Origin: Orobanche coerulescens
Lineage: Eukaryota > Streptophyta > Magnoliopsida > Lamiales > Orobanchaceae
NCBI GenBank assembly: GCA_033398695.1
Contig: CM065817.1
Coordinates: forward strand, 69,118,001 to 69,182,000
Length of the DNA stretch: 64,000 bases
Reading direction: 5' to 3'
The notes beneath the pieces were generated by a model. That model saw only the letters and a list, made by a program, of their open reading frames with translations. It was not told the DNA's origin and did not search any database. A program made the position numbers and the translations under genes. This document shows, in pieces, positions 1-9,328 of the stretch (the stretch's first letter is position 1; the number at the start of each line of letters is the position of its first letter).

Positions 1-716
1 CCCGTTGTTTACTCTCGCGTAAAACGACGACCCTGAATAGATTAATAATTTAGAAATATCGCATTACCGATGATGGGAAGCCTAGTAACCGGGGGTATTC
101 ACATGAGCTGTTGTCTACTTTCGCGTAAAACGACAACCTTGACATGCGGGACTTGCTATTCGAGTTTTTTCTCCGCTGTAGAGGGGGACTTAGTAACTAG
201 AAGCATCCATGTGCCCCATGAGTGTCTTTTACGTCAAACGGTTCCCCGATACATGAGAATGGAAATCCACCCTAGGATCATCCCGATGAAATATCCCGAG
301 AGCCGAAACCTAGTGGTTAACTCGAATCATATTATTGATCATACATAGGGGAATGCTGTCCGAGGAGTAAGTTTAATAATGAAACTCTTGAAATTTTTGC
401 CACTAGACTGTGGGACTGGGCGAATTGGCTTGGTTAATCTAACCCTTCATATGGATGGTGGGTTAAATTCACGCTTGTTAATCTTTGAGCTTGATTTTCT
501 TCTTGAAAGATTGATTAGGACTGAAATTGGTTACTTTGTGGAATCAGTGTCCGGGACGTGACTCACTATTACGACACTTGTATTATTCTTTGAGATTTTC
601 AGGATAGTATTGATTAAGTTTTGCACTATGGATTTGCATGATTACTCACGATACATTTTGTTTAAAATTATAATTTTTTGCTTGAGGACAAGCAAAGGCT
701 CAAGTTTGGGGGTATT
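1..716 (+). mobile_element. 3' interior of an Athila/Tat-like LTR element
   Basis: This stretch is the non-coding 3' interior of an LTR element whose 5' part lies outside the window. It ends in a polypurine tract (about 700-716, core AAGTTTGGGGG) directly before an LTR starting with TG. That tract form is typical of the Athila/Tat branches of Ty3/gypsy. A diverged repeat of about 108 bp is seen near the start: the motif TCGCGTAAAACGAC occurs near 15 and again near 122. The short open frames at 70-348 and 379-561 show no recognisable domain and I do not regard them as genes. Confidence 0.7.
677..696 (+). promoter_or_regulatory. Hairpin 5' of the polypurine tract (AGGA loop)
   Basis: The arms TTTGCTTG (677-684) and CAAGCAAA (689-696) are perfectly complementary and enclose the loop AGGA. 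The polypurine tract begins four bases later. Hairpins with the same layout but different stems precede the tracts of other elements in this window (8112, 9291, 11638, 53666, 59703). Confidence 0.75.
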
Positions 717-1970
717 TGTTAGGCGTATTTTTATGCGCTTTTATATCATTATTTTATATCCATCTTGAGCCTAAATCAGCATAAATGAGCTTTTAATGCA
801 TTATTTTTATATGTTTTGCAGGAAATCGGAGTCCGGAAGCCAAAACGATGAAAAACGGGCGAAAATAGCAGTTTTTGGTCATGAGCCGGCACACAACAAG
901 TGAACCGCGGCACACGAAGACAACCAGCAAATAATGTACCCACTGTACTGTGTGCCGCGGCACACACAAAGTGAGCCGCGGCACAGAAAGCGCAAAAGAC
1001 GCCCTGGTTGTGTGTGGGAGAATTGGGCCGCGGCTTTTGGGCCGCTTGGGCTTTTGGGGTGTTGCGCCGAGAGGAGGTTGACGTGAGGAAAGGATTTGAT
1101 TTGCCTGGGAGAAAAAAAAAACTACTGGGGATTGAAAGAAAAGAAACAATATAAAAAAGGGCACAGCAATTGGGGAGCAGGTGAGTTTTCGGAAAAGGTA
1201 GAAATAAGATTGTTTTTCGGCGGAAGAAATAAAAGAAAACAAGGTGTAGATTTGTGGGGGCAACGACAAGACCACGGATCCCTACGGTTTTTCTGCATCT
1301 TAGTTTTTAGATTTATTCGAGTAGGATTTTGATTGTAGCCAATTTCATGACGGTTTGATTATTTATTATTATTTTGATTTACTTGTTATTCTATTGAATT
1401 GGATTCTTCTTACTGTTCTTAATGCTTTTTAATTGTCTGGCCAACAGTTAATTTGTTTTGAATGTCTTTATGGATTCGGGAGATGAAATTTAGGCATAGT
1501 TCTTGTTAGACGAATCATAATTTTCGTGAGATAGAAATATACTCATGCGAATTGTGAAGCCTGTTATTGTGGGAATTCTTGAACTATTTTAGCTATTAAT
1601 TATCTGATTCGAATAGGGATATATCGAGTTAGTAATTCGTAGTATTTTCTATCGACCTTGGGAAAGGCTTTAGAATAATTTAGGAATTCCTGACTTACAA
1701 TCAATTGAATAACAGTGAATTGAATCGAATAAATATCATTCCCGATTGTTTGAGGTGAAAATCAATATCCTACCCCTTATTAGTATTATTATTATTATTA
1801 GTAGTACTATTATTTATTTTCTGCAATTAGTTTAGATATAAACTCTATTTAATTGTTCTTTAAATAAAATTGTGAGTTGACTAAATTTTGGTACTTAGTG
1901 AAATCAGTCCTCGAGGGAACGATACTTTACTTATCTCTTTATTACTTGTTGACACCGTGCACTTGCGGCA
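717..1970 (+). mobile_element. 3' LTR of Athila/Tat-like element
   Basis: The LTR begins TGTTAGGCG right after the polypurine tract and most likely ends at ...CACTTGCGGCA, giving TG...CA termini and about 1254 bp. Its end resembles the end of the LTR at 4354-5991 (both have GTGCACTTGCG near the terminus). It contains a cluster of the palindrome GTGCCGCGGCAC with variants (about 888-985) and a TATA-like box at 1150-1157. The target duplication cannot be checked because the 5' LTR is outside the window. Confidence 0.65.
888..1157 (+). promoter_or_regulatory. Palindrome cluster and TATA-like box in LTR
   Basis: Several copies of a GTGCCGCGGCAC-type self-complementary motif lie between 888 and 985. 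A TATAAAAA box at 1150-1157 follows about 165 bp downstream. Together they look like a U3 promoter with a repeated upstream element; activity is inferred. Confidence 0.45.
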
Positions 1971-1973
1971 TAT

Positions 1974-2843
1974 TGTGAGGGATTTCCCCACAACATTGTT
2001 AATCCCGGGCTTGAATGCTCTTGCGAGATGTTATTAATAAGTATACTGTTGAGTACAAATATTAATGTTAGAATATATTACAATGAGTGTAAAGACTTCT
2101 AGTTACCTAAGTTGTAGAGTGTGTAGATTGCCGGAAGAACCAGATATGAAGCTCTGTGAGTTCTTGCTATTAATGTTCAGTGTATGAGAATGTATCTCTC
2201 TCTGTATATCTTTCACTGTATTCACAATGATGTGATTCTCCCTGCTGCCGTGTTATGAGCCTCCTATTTATAGGAGACGAGGTTGCTGGGACCTCTCCGG
2301 CGATCACAAGCGACTGCCGTTTTCTATATTATAATAAGATGGCCGATTGTCCCGTCACGTGGGGCTGTTCCCTTAAAGTCTGGGGCTGCTGCTGGCGGCC
2401 AGCTGTGTGAGCCAATGGGAAGCCTGCACGCGTCCTGAGTCGCTGTCCGGGGAGGACCCACTTTGTACCTTTCGGCGGCCCTGTCGGTAGGTGAGGTAGG
2501 TGACAAGCTGGGGTCAAAGGTCTTATCTGTCGGCGCCTTTTGTGGATCTGCACGTGGGTCTCCGTCCAAGATTCGGTCTTCGATGACTTTGACGGATGTT
2601 GGATTCATACGTGGCACGAGACGATCGTCTCTGGTTGGACATCATAGACGATTGCCAGATACCAAAAGATGATCACCGGATACCAAAAGACGATCGCCGG
2701 ATACCAAAAGACGATCGCCGGATATCAAAAGACGATCGCCGTGGGTGCCGACTGCTGGGTGTTTGCCCAGAGTATGTCTTCTATGGTTGGCCCTCAGATC
2801 ATTATGCCGATCACCATCGAGGCGTATTAATTGCCGCACAACA
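1974..2843 (-). mobile_element. Antisense solo LTR or LTR remnant, Tat-like
   Basis: This matches the antisense LTRs at 33042 and 36459 in order and wording: the GGGCTTGAATGCTCT block, the ACAATGAGTGTAAA block, a TATTTATAGGAGACGAGG promoter-like block, the GCACGCGTCC block and a GACGATCGCC-rich end. It ends at ...CCGCACAACA, equivalent to the CGACACAACA end of the intact copies. It is 0.87 kb against 1152 bp for the intact LTRs. No clean 5-bp duplication flanks it, so solo-LTR origin is likely but unproven. Confidence 0.6.
2655..2740. repeat. 21-bp tandem repeat, 4 units
   Basis: Four head-to-tail units of about 21 bp, consensus GGATACCAAAAGACGATCGCC, lie inside the antisense LTR remnant. 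The two middle units are identical. Each unit carries the self-complementary core CGATCG. Confidence 0.85.
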
Positions 2844-2845
2844 TA

Positions 2846-3205
2846 CCTATAATGTGTGCTCCCACTAACCATTAGTGTTCGACAGGCACTCTCCATGTCA
2901 AAGAACACATCATACAAGTCTTCACATAAACTTAACGCCCAGTCAAGTTCATCGACTTGCGAACGATTAAGTCTGTGAGCTATAAACCTTTCCATTGCCG
3001 ACCCCCTTATCTAATAAGGAGTGGAATGTTTTGCTCTCAAATACACGGACTAGTTTCTTTATATATATTTACAAGTTAGGAATGCCAGTAACTACCAGTA
3101 AATAAAGAAGCATCCATTGCCTTATATAAATAATTTACATAATTACAAGTACAATGCCCTCACTCAATCATCCTCTGAGTGGCATTCGAGGGCATACTCC
3201 CAACA
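2846..3205 (-). mobile_element. Antisense copia LTR fragment
   Basis: Read on the minus strand, this starts TGTTGGGAGTATGCCCTCG and continues through blocks shared with the copia LTRs at 29940 and 43172 (GAATGCCACTCAG, TACTTGTAATTATG, GCAAGTC near ACTTAATGCCC). It joins gypsy B RNase H sequence at 3206 without a visible target duplication. The left edge is approximate. It is far shorter than the 1.8-kb copia LTR below, so it is a truncated or different family member. Confidence 0.55.
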
Positions 3206-4353
3206 ACTGAAGCCATACAAAATGAATTACCCGACGCATGACTTAGAGCTAGCCGAAGTAGTACACGCCCTCAATATTTGGAGGCATTATCTTTATAGAG
3301 TTACTTGTAAGATTTTCACGGACCATAAGAGTTTGAAATATATCTTCACCCAGAGGGAATTAAACATGAGGCAGAGGCGCTGGTTGGAGTTAATCAAAGA
3401 CTACGACATGGAAATCTTATACCACCCCCGAAAGGATAATATCGTAGCTGATGCACTCAGTCGAAAAACTAGATAGGAAGTAATGTTATCCAGCTTAACG
3501 GTTCAACCCGAACTACAGCAAGCCATCAGGAGGAGTGGTATTGAAGTATGGGTACAACACAGTTATGGATAATTGTGCTCGATCAATATACACTCGTCCT
3601 TATTAAATGAGATACGTCTAGCACAAATGGAAGATCCCGAACTACATGCGATCAGTGCGGGAATCGAAAAGGGAAATGTTTCCAACTACAAGATCTAGGG
3701 GGACTTGGTGAGATTCAAGAATAGGATCTATATTCCACTGAATATTGAGCTGAAGCAAACTATACTGAGAGAAGCACACTCTGCTCCCTACTCTATTCAC
3801 CCCGGAGCAAGTAAAATGTACAAGGATCTGCGATAGATTTTCTGGTGGAAAAATATGAAACAGGAGGTGGCTAGATTCGTTGCTCGATGTATGACGTGCC
3901 AACAAGTTAAATTAGAACACCGCAGACCATCTGGAATCATGCAACCCTTACCCATTACGGAGTGGAAATGGGAAAGCATATCAATTAATTTTGTCACTAA
4001 GTTACCAACGGCGGTGGGAGGAAAGGACACAATTTGGGTTATCGTTGATCGATTAACGAAATCAGCGCATTTTATTCCAATTTAGGAAATGACCGGAACA
4101 GAGCAGTTAGCCACTATTTTCATCTGGGAAGTCGTGAGATTGGACGGCGTTCCCTCATCCATCATTTCGGATAGGGACACCAGGTATGTGTCCAGTTTTT
4201 GGAAAGCCATCCAAAAAGCTATGGGGACCTAGTTGCATTTTAGCACAGCCTATCACCCTAGGACGGATGGACAGACAAAGCATACGATACAAACCCTGGA
4301 AGATATGTTGAGGGCATGTGTGCTCGATTGGGGAAAAGATTGGGTTAAGCATC
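3206..4353 (+). pseudogene. Gypsy B pol fragment: RNase H and integrase
   Basis: This is the degenerate pol interior of a Ty3/gypsy chromovirus. RNase H is seen from 3206 ([31 protein letters not shown], ending VADALSRK near 3470). An integrase zinc domain (about 3770-3910: HPGASKMYKDLR, then CMTCQQVK) and the integrase core (3930-4353: WVIVDRLTKSAHF, SDRD, TDGQ) follow. In-frame stops occur at 3474, near 3570, near 3835 and at 4083. The first catalytic Asp position reads INFVT and the Glu position reads [10 protein letters not shown], so both acidic residues are replaced. The frame is cut at 4354 by the LOG-carrying element and continues at 10972. The reverse transcriptase upstream is missing. 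Confidence 0.9.
4349..4353. repeat. Target site duplication GCATC (left)
   Basis: GCATC precedes the 5' LTR and is repeated exactly at 10967-10971 after the 3' LTR. Removing the element and one copy rejoins the gypsy B integrase sequence, which confirms the insertion boundary. Confidence 0.95.
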
Positions 4354-5991
4354 TGATAAGTGTCAGTTTTATACACTTATCCATGGTTTGTATCGATAAA
4401 TTTCACCCATAATTGAGCTAGTCTACTCGTTTTTGCTTTTAATTAATTACTTTTTAATAATTTTATTTTTATCGGATGATGTAAATCTAGTCTTAATCGG
4501 ATTGAATTACTGATTTACTCAAGAAATAACATATTTATAAAATATTCTCTTTGTTGAGTTTGTATGTATTCATGTTATAGGGATTTCCGAGACGAGTTCG
4601 GCAGTCTTTCCGGATTCAAAATCAGAGTCATATATCAAAAGTTATCATCCGAAGAAGATTTGGGGCGAAAACGCAAAAGTCAGAAATTCTGGGCTAAAAA
4701 TGAAGTCTGAAACTCCTTACGGGCGTAACATCTAAAAGTTACGGGCGTAACTCACAAAGCAACTAATGTGAAAAAATCCGTAGCCATGTTACGGCCGTAA
4801 CTCCTCAATGTTACGGCCTTAAGTCCTCATAGTTACGGCCGTAACTCCTCAAAGTTACGGCCGTAACTCTTGACAGATTTTTGATCATTGTCTAATTTTT
4901 TATACTTTTGATCTATTATTGAGGGGATGGCTGGCATTGATCCGATCTAATGTAATAATGATGGAGTTTTGGAGCTATTAGATGACTTTAGGTGTATAAA
5001 TAGACCCCTTAGATCCATCATCCATCATCATTCATCTTATAATTTTTCCACTTTTTGTAATATTTTCTTTTTATGTGAAGAACACACTTGTGTTCTTGAG
5101 TGATTTGCGTAATAGTGGTATAACATATGTTGTTCAGAGAGTTTATTGCTTCTTTCTCCTTTATCTACTAAGGGAGTTAGGATCAATTCTTTCTCTTTTT
5201 CAACTAATAATGACCATTAAAGCTTGTATTATGTTTATTAAACCCTTCATGGGCTAAGTTGCTTAAGTTGGGATTATAAACAAGGTTAGTCATGTTATTT
5301 AAGTTTGTATAAAGATCTATTGTGAATTACTTATTATTTTGTGTGATTTTCATTGTTTTAACAATCTTTATTTATTTGGCCAATAAATGACGATATTTAT
5401 GGTCTTCATATGTTTCGAAAGAAAATATGTTTGATTAGATCAAATGATCTTCACTCTAAGTTGTTCTAGGGGATAGAAATATACCTCTAGACCTTAGATG
5501 ATTCTTTGAGTTATTTTCATAAATCCTAATGCTATGTATTGAAGCCAATCAACATAGAAATATAGTGGATTGATTCAATATATAAGGGACGTTTTATAGT
5601 TCGAAAGAGAAATCGTTTTTTTAAGGAAAATCGAATCTACACAACATAATAAGTAATTTCATGTTATGATCTCCTATACATCTTCTATAACTAATGATGA
5701 ACTAAGTTTGTAATCCCAACTATTTCATTTTATCTTTTATAAATCTATTATTAGTGCAATCTTTTATTTCCTTGAATATTAGAACTATTATTGCATTTTC
5801 TTTGTAATTGTCAAACTAAACTCTTTAATTGTGTGTTTCACTCATCTTAGTACCTATAAAAATAGACTAATAGTGTATAATTCAAATTATAACCAAACTT
5901 CCTCGTGGGATCGATAAACCGGACTCAAAAAGTCCACTTACTACTTGATACGATATCGTGCACTTGCGATAGTTACACTAAAGACGTGTCA
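4354..5991 (+). repeat. 5' LTR of LOG-carrying element
   Basis: It begins TGATAAGTGTCAG and ends AAGACGTGTCA. The LTR carries a cluster of the palindrome GTTAC-GGCC-GTAAC with the variant GGGC (about 4716-4868) and a TATAAATA box at 4995-5002. Its end has the GATATCGTGCACTTGCG block seen in Athila-like LTRs. Confidence 0.95.
4716..5002 (+). promoter_or_regulatory. GTTACGGCCGTAAC cluster and TATA box in 5' LTR
   Basis: Six copies of the 13-14 bp self-complementary motif GTTACGGSCGTAAC, some with one mismatch, lie between 4716 and 4868. A TATAAATA box at 4995-5002 follows. The same layout recurs in the 3' LTR (about 9694-9848 and 9973-9980), where several palindrome copies carry mutations. This is probably the U3 promoter and its repeated upstream element. 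Confidence 0.6.
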
Positions 5992-5997
5992 AGTTTT

Positions 5998-6016
5998 TGG
6001 CACCGTTGCCGGGGAA
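5998..6016 (+). other. Primer binding site, tRNA-Asp type
   Basis: TGGCACCGTTGCCGGGGAA lies six bases behind the 5' LTR. It is complementary, with one mismatch, to the 3' end of tRNA-Asp, the primer family reported for Athila-type elements. Confidence 0.8.
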
Positions 6017-6224
6017 GTATAAGTATTATATTTGAAATCTTACATTGTGAACTATTGTTATAGGATACATTTTCTCGACGTTGTAACTTAGTACTCAATT
6101 GTGTTTGTCCGGTCAAGTGGCGGATAACGGTACTCCGTGACTATTAAAGTCGGATTTTTCAGTTTCCCACAACAACTGATATTTGTATATATTTTCTCTT
6201 TTATTTTTATTTTATTTTTTTATC

Positions 6225-6770
6225 ATGGAAGAAATTTTGAATAATATTGAAAAAAGATTTTCCTTTCTGAGCAAAAAAGTAATTTTAAAAATCTACAAAG
6301 CAAGAATTGAAAGGATGAGGTTGCTTATGAATAAGAGCATACCTTTTGATATTAGATTCATAATTGAAGCCAAAGTGAGAATAGCAGGTGAATTCACAGA
6401 AATACCGACTAGATTTTTACCAGGGCTTGGAAAAAGTTCATATGCCAAGAAACGGCGAGCAAAAATGATAGTCGTTTGCTATAAATGTGCTAGATGGAAC
6501 TGTAATTTAAAATGTCGATCTTTAGGAATTCCATCTACAAACAGAGAAGATAAAATTCAATTCATTAAGGATGGTCTGAATAAAGAGAATTTAGATGATA
6601 TCGAAATTTCTCTTGACACGCATCCTAGTGGACTCGTACATTATAGAATTCGATGTTTGTGGAATAAATTCAAACCAGAATATGAACAACATCTTGGGAA
6701 TTTGACGTTAAAAGACCCTGTTTGCCAATTTGTAAGAAAATTGGATGGGAAGCTTCTCCCCGACTCATAG
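6225..6770 (+). CDS. Unknown 181-residue protein in LTR element
   Basis: An open frame of 181 codons is intact inside the LOG-carrying element, starting at the Met of MEEILNNIEKRF (an upstream in-frame Met at 6183 would add only a hydrophobic run of poor coding look). The protein is basic and lysine/arginine-rich. Near its middle is the cysteine cluster CYKCARWNCNLKC, which could bind a metal. There is no CCHC knuckle and no gag, protease or polymerase motif that I recognise. I cannot name its family. It may be a private accessory protein of this element family or a captured host exon. The ORF being open while LTRs differ by a few percent hints at selection or luck; the LOG copy downstream is broken. 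Confidence 0.55.
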   Translation: MEEILNNIEKRFSFLSKKVILKIYKARIERMRLLMNKSIPFDIRFIIEAKVRIAGEFTEIPTRFLPGLGKSSYAKKRRAKMIVVCYKCARWNCNLKCRSLGIPSTNREDKIQFIKDGLNKENLDDIEISLDTHPSGLVHYRIRCLWNKFKPEYEQHLGNLTLKDPVCQFVRKLDGKLLPDS

Positions 6771-7081
6771 AAGGCGTTTAGGCCGTTTCTGAACGTAAAA
6801 TCAGAGGAAGATGTGAGCCACAATTACAACTACTGTACATACACGTGAGTATCTTTAATTTTTGTCGTATGGTGAGATTTTCTAAATAAAAAAGGAGTGA
6901 TATGCAATAAATGCATTCATTATTCTATTGAGTAGTTGAAGCGCAATCAACGCAATCACAAACTTGTTAAATAATTTTTACCTTTTTTTTCTTCTATAAC
7001 TAAACATTGTGCTTGTTTCTTTTATTCATCCCTCAAACTTGTACTTTTCTCTTTTTCTCTCTAAAAATTTTCTTTTCAAAA

Positions 7082-7707
7082 ATGGAGTCATCATCTTCAA
7101 CAAAAAAATTTAGCACAGTCTGCATTTTTGGTGGAGCTAGTTATGGAAAAGAGGCATGCTTTCTTGATCAAGCCCACAACTTGGGTCGTACCTTAGGAGA
7201 AAAATGCATTCATGTAGTTTACGGAGGAGGAAGTCTAGGATTAATGGGACGAGTGCCTTCGCCTATATGGAAGGAGTAAGAGTGTTGGGAATAATTCCAA
7301 AACCTCTGGCTGAAAGTAAAATCACCGGGGCAACTATTGGAGATGAGTTTAGATCTGTAAATATGCAAGATCGCATAACTCACATGATAAATAATTCTGG
7401 CACCTTTATCACCCTTCCCGGTGGTTTTAGCACTCTTGAGGGACTTTTTCATGTGGTTACCAGAGCCCAGCTAAATGTTCATCAAAAACCAATAGGTCTG
7501 CTTAATATCAATGGTTTCTTTGATGGTTTACTATCTTTCATCGACTACTCTGCTGAAAAAGGTTTTATTTCCGAATGTGCTAAACGAATCATAGTCGTTG
7601 CAACAACACCAGAAGAACTAATCAAAAAACTCATTGAATTTGTTCCTCAACCAGATCCAGCTCTAGCTAAAATTGTCTGGATGGAAGATTTTACCGTGAG
7701 AAAATGA
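7082..7707 (+). pseudogene. LOG-like: Captured LOG-type cytokinin-activating enzyme gene, frameshifted
   Basis: The two overlapping reading frames together span about 208 codons, the usual LOG size. LOG enzymes (cytokinin riboside 5'-monophosphate phosphoribohydrolases) release active cytokinin bases in the cytosol. Matches run in order: VCIFGGASYGKE (Rossmann start), VVYGGGSLGLMG, VLGIIPKPL, ITGATIGDEF, NMQDRITHM, FITLPGGFSTLEG, RAQLNVHQKPIGLLNINGFF, FIDYSAEKGFI, ATTPEELIKKL and FVP. Start chosen at the Met at 7082, matching LOG N-termini. A single-base frame break lies near 7245, right after LMG. The signature PGGxGTxxE reads PGGFSTLEG, so Gly and the catalytic Glu are replaced, and the Arg-Lys of MxxRK reads Arg-Ile. 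There are no introns, whereas plant LOG genes are split into several exons, so it probably entered through an RNA copy. It lies between ORF1 and the 3' LTR in the same sense. Confidence 0.88.
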
Positions 7708-8111
7708 AAAGTGGATTCATTCCTCTACCTTTGATAACCCATATCGGACCTCTTGTATTTTTACTTTCTGTTGTGTATAAAAATCGTGCTAAATGATGGC
7801 AGCTTAAGGAGTTTCTTCTTGATCTCTTGACGCGCATCTATTCGCGATTTATGTATTGTTATTTTATTGCTGTAATTTTTATTTGTTCTTTTTATAAAAG
7901 CATTGATGGCACCGTAAGGCGACTCTTCGGACTTTCTTGAAGCGCATCTTAAAAATTGTGTTATACTTCCGAGTATATTTTATTTTCTTATGTTGTGTGC
8001 CTCGTATATTCATTCTCTTGCAGATTCTAAAAGGCGTTAGCTCAAGCATCAACTTTCATAACAGGGAGTATTCTGTTTTTCTCCTTGCTTTTTATTTTAT
8101 TATTTTTTTTT

Positions 8112-8149
8112 TAAAACTGAGGACAGTTTTATTTTCAAGTTTGGGGGTG
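8112..8149 (+). other. Internal hairpin plus polypurine-like tract
   Basis: The arms TAAAACTG (8112-8119) and CAGTTTTA (8124-8131) enclose the loop AGGA. TTCAAGTTTGGGGGTG follows at 8134-8149, identical over 16 bp to the terminal polypurine tract at 9313-9328. It may be a second (central) plus-strand priming site or the relic of an older element end. Confidence 0.65.
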
Positions 8150-8664
8150 GTTTGTTTAATTATTTTGGTGTGTTGGTATTCTGGTGTGTTTTGATTATTT
8201 TGGTTTTTCGCCTTAAATTTTTTTTAGTATATATATATATAGTATTCTGATTTGTGAGATTTCTAGATCTGGCCATAACACCAATAAGTTAGCTATATAC
8301 AAACTTCTAAAATCGTTTTAACCGGTAAAAAAATTATATATTCCAAAATTTTTGAGCCTTAATCTCTCTTTCCAAGCCTTGTAGTTATCATATAAAATCG
8401 AGTCATTCGTTACCTTGAGAAAAGAAGAATTAGTCGGTTGATGAAAAATAGAACTTAAATTTACTTAATTTATAGAGTTTTTGATTTTTCATGCTTAACC
8501 AATAAATGATTTTTTGCAAAAATTCTATTCCCTAAAAAAGTCATTGGTGAAAGGAGTCTAGTTGAAAAGGTGTTGAGCAGCAACAGCTGCCTAATTTTGG
8601 GGGTCCTGAAATTTTGAAAAAAATAAAGGACTAACTATTGTTGGTGCGTAGCTGCCGTCTCACA

Positions 8665-8868
8665 CGAAATGGAAATTATGTTGGTGAAAAGAGCTACATG
8701 TTAGCAAATAACGGTGTGAAAGCTATCACCTAAAAAATGGAAATTGTGTCGGTGAAAAGAGCTACACGTTAGCAAATAACGGTATGAAAGCTATCACCTA
8801 AAAAAAGATAGAAAATATGTTGGTAAAAAGAGCTACACGTTAGCAAATAACGGTGTGAAAGCTATCAC
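8665..8868. repeat. 68-bp tandem repeat, 3 units
   Basis: Three units of about 68 bp run head to tail. Each holds AAGAGCTACACGTTAGCAAA followed by AACGGTGTGAAAGCTATCAC with a few changes. They lie in the non-coding 3' interior of the LOG-carrying element. Confidence 0.85.
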
Positions 8869-9290
8869 TAAGGGATGTAGTTTATGAGCAGATTTGAATT
8901 AATTAGCGGCTGAATTTCAATACACTCAATTTCGTGAAAAATCATAATATTTGATGACGCCAATGAAATTCTTCTTCATATTGAGTCGAAAAATAAGCGA
9001 GTGATCGAGAGCAACCATTAAAGGGAGTCGTGTGTATCACGAGTGGGAAAGAAATAATCAACCTTTTGGGGGGAAAACCTTGCATTTTGGAATTACAAAA
9101 ATAAAACCGTGTTTTAACTTCAAAATCATTAGTAGATTTATTTTGAATCTTAATTCATTTATATCTACTGTATAAAGCTGGTTGTTGTGTATTAATGGTA
9201 TTTTGATCTCCGTTTCTCTTTTTATATGATTATTTTTCTTAATTTATGTGTGTATTAGTATTTTTTTTTTTGAGTGTGATTAATAAAGAG

Positions 9291-9328
9291 TCTTGCTCGG
9301 GACTAGCAAGAATTCAAGTTTGGGGGTG
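9291..9328 (+). promoter_or_regulatory. Hairpin and polypurine tract at 3' LTR
   Basis: The arms TCTTGCT (9291-9297) and AGCAAGA (9305-9311) enclose the loop CGGGACT. The tract TTCAAGTTTGGGGGTG (9313-9328) abuts the LTR. It is the plus-strand primer site of the element. Confidence 0.8.

Larger units (their letters stand above)
7708..9290 (+). other. Non-coding 3' interior of the LOG-carrying element
   Basis: About 1.6 kb of AT-rich sequence without a credible gene. It contains the internal hairpin and polypurine-like tract (8112-8149) and the 68-bp triple repeat (about 8665-8868). The short frame at 7937-8194 has no domain signal. Confidence 0.75.

Noticed and set aside
793..1275. Antisense 160-codon frame in the first LTR
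   Set aside because: Covers the palindrome cluster and promoter of the LTR; no domain, and the sense of the element is opposite.
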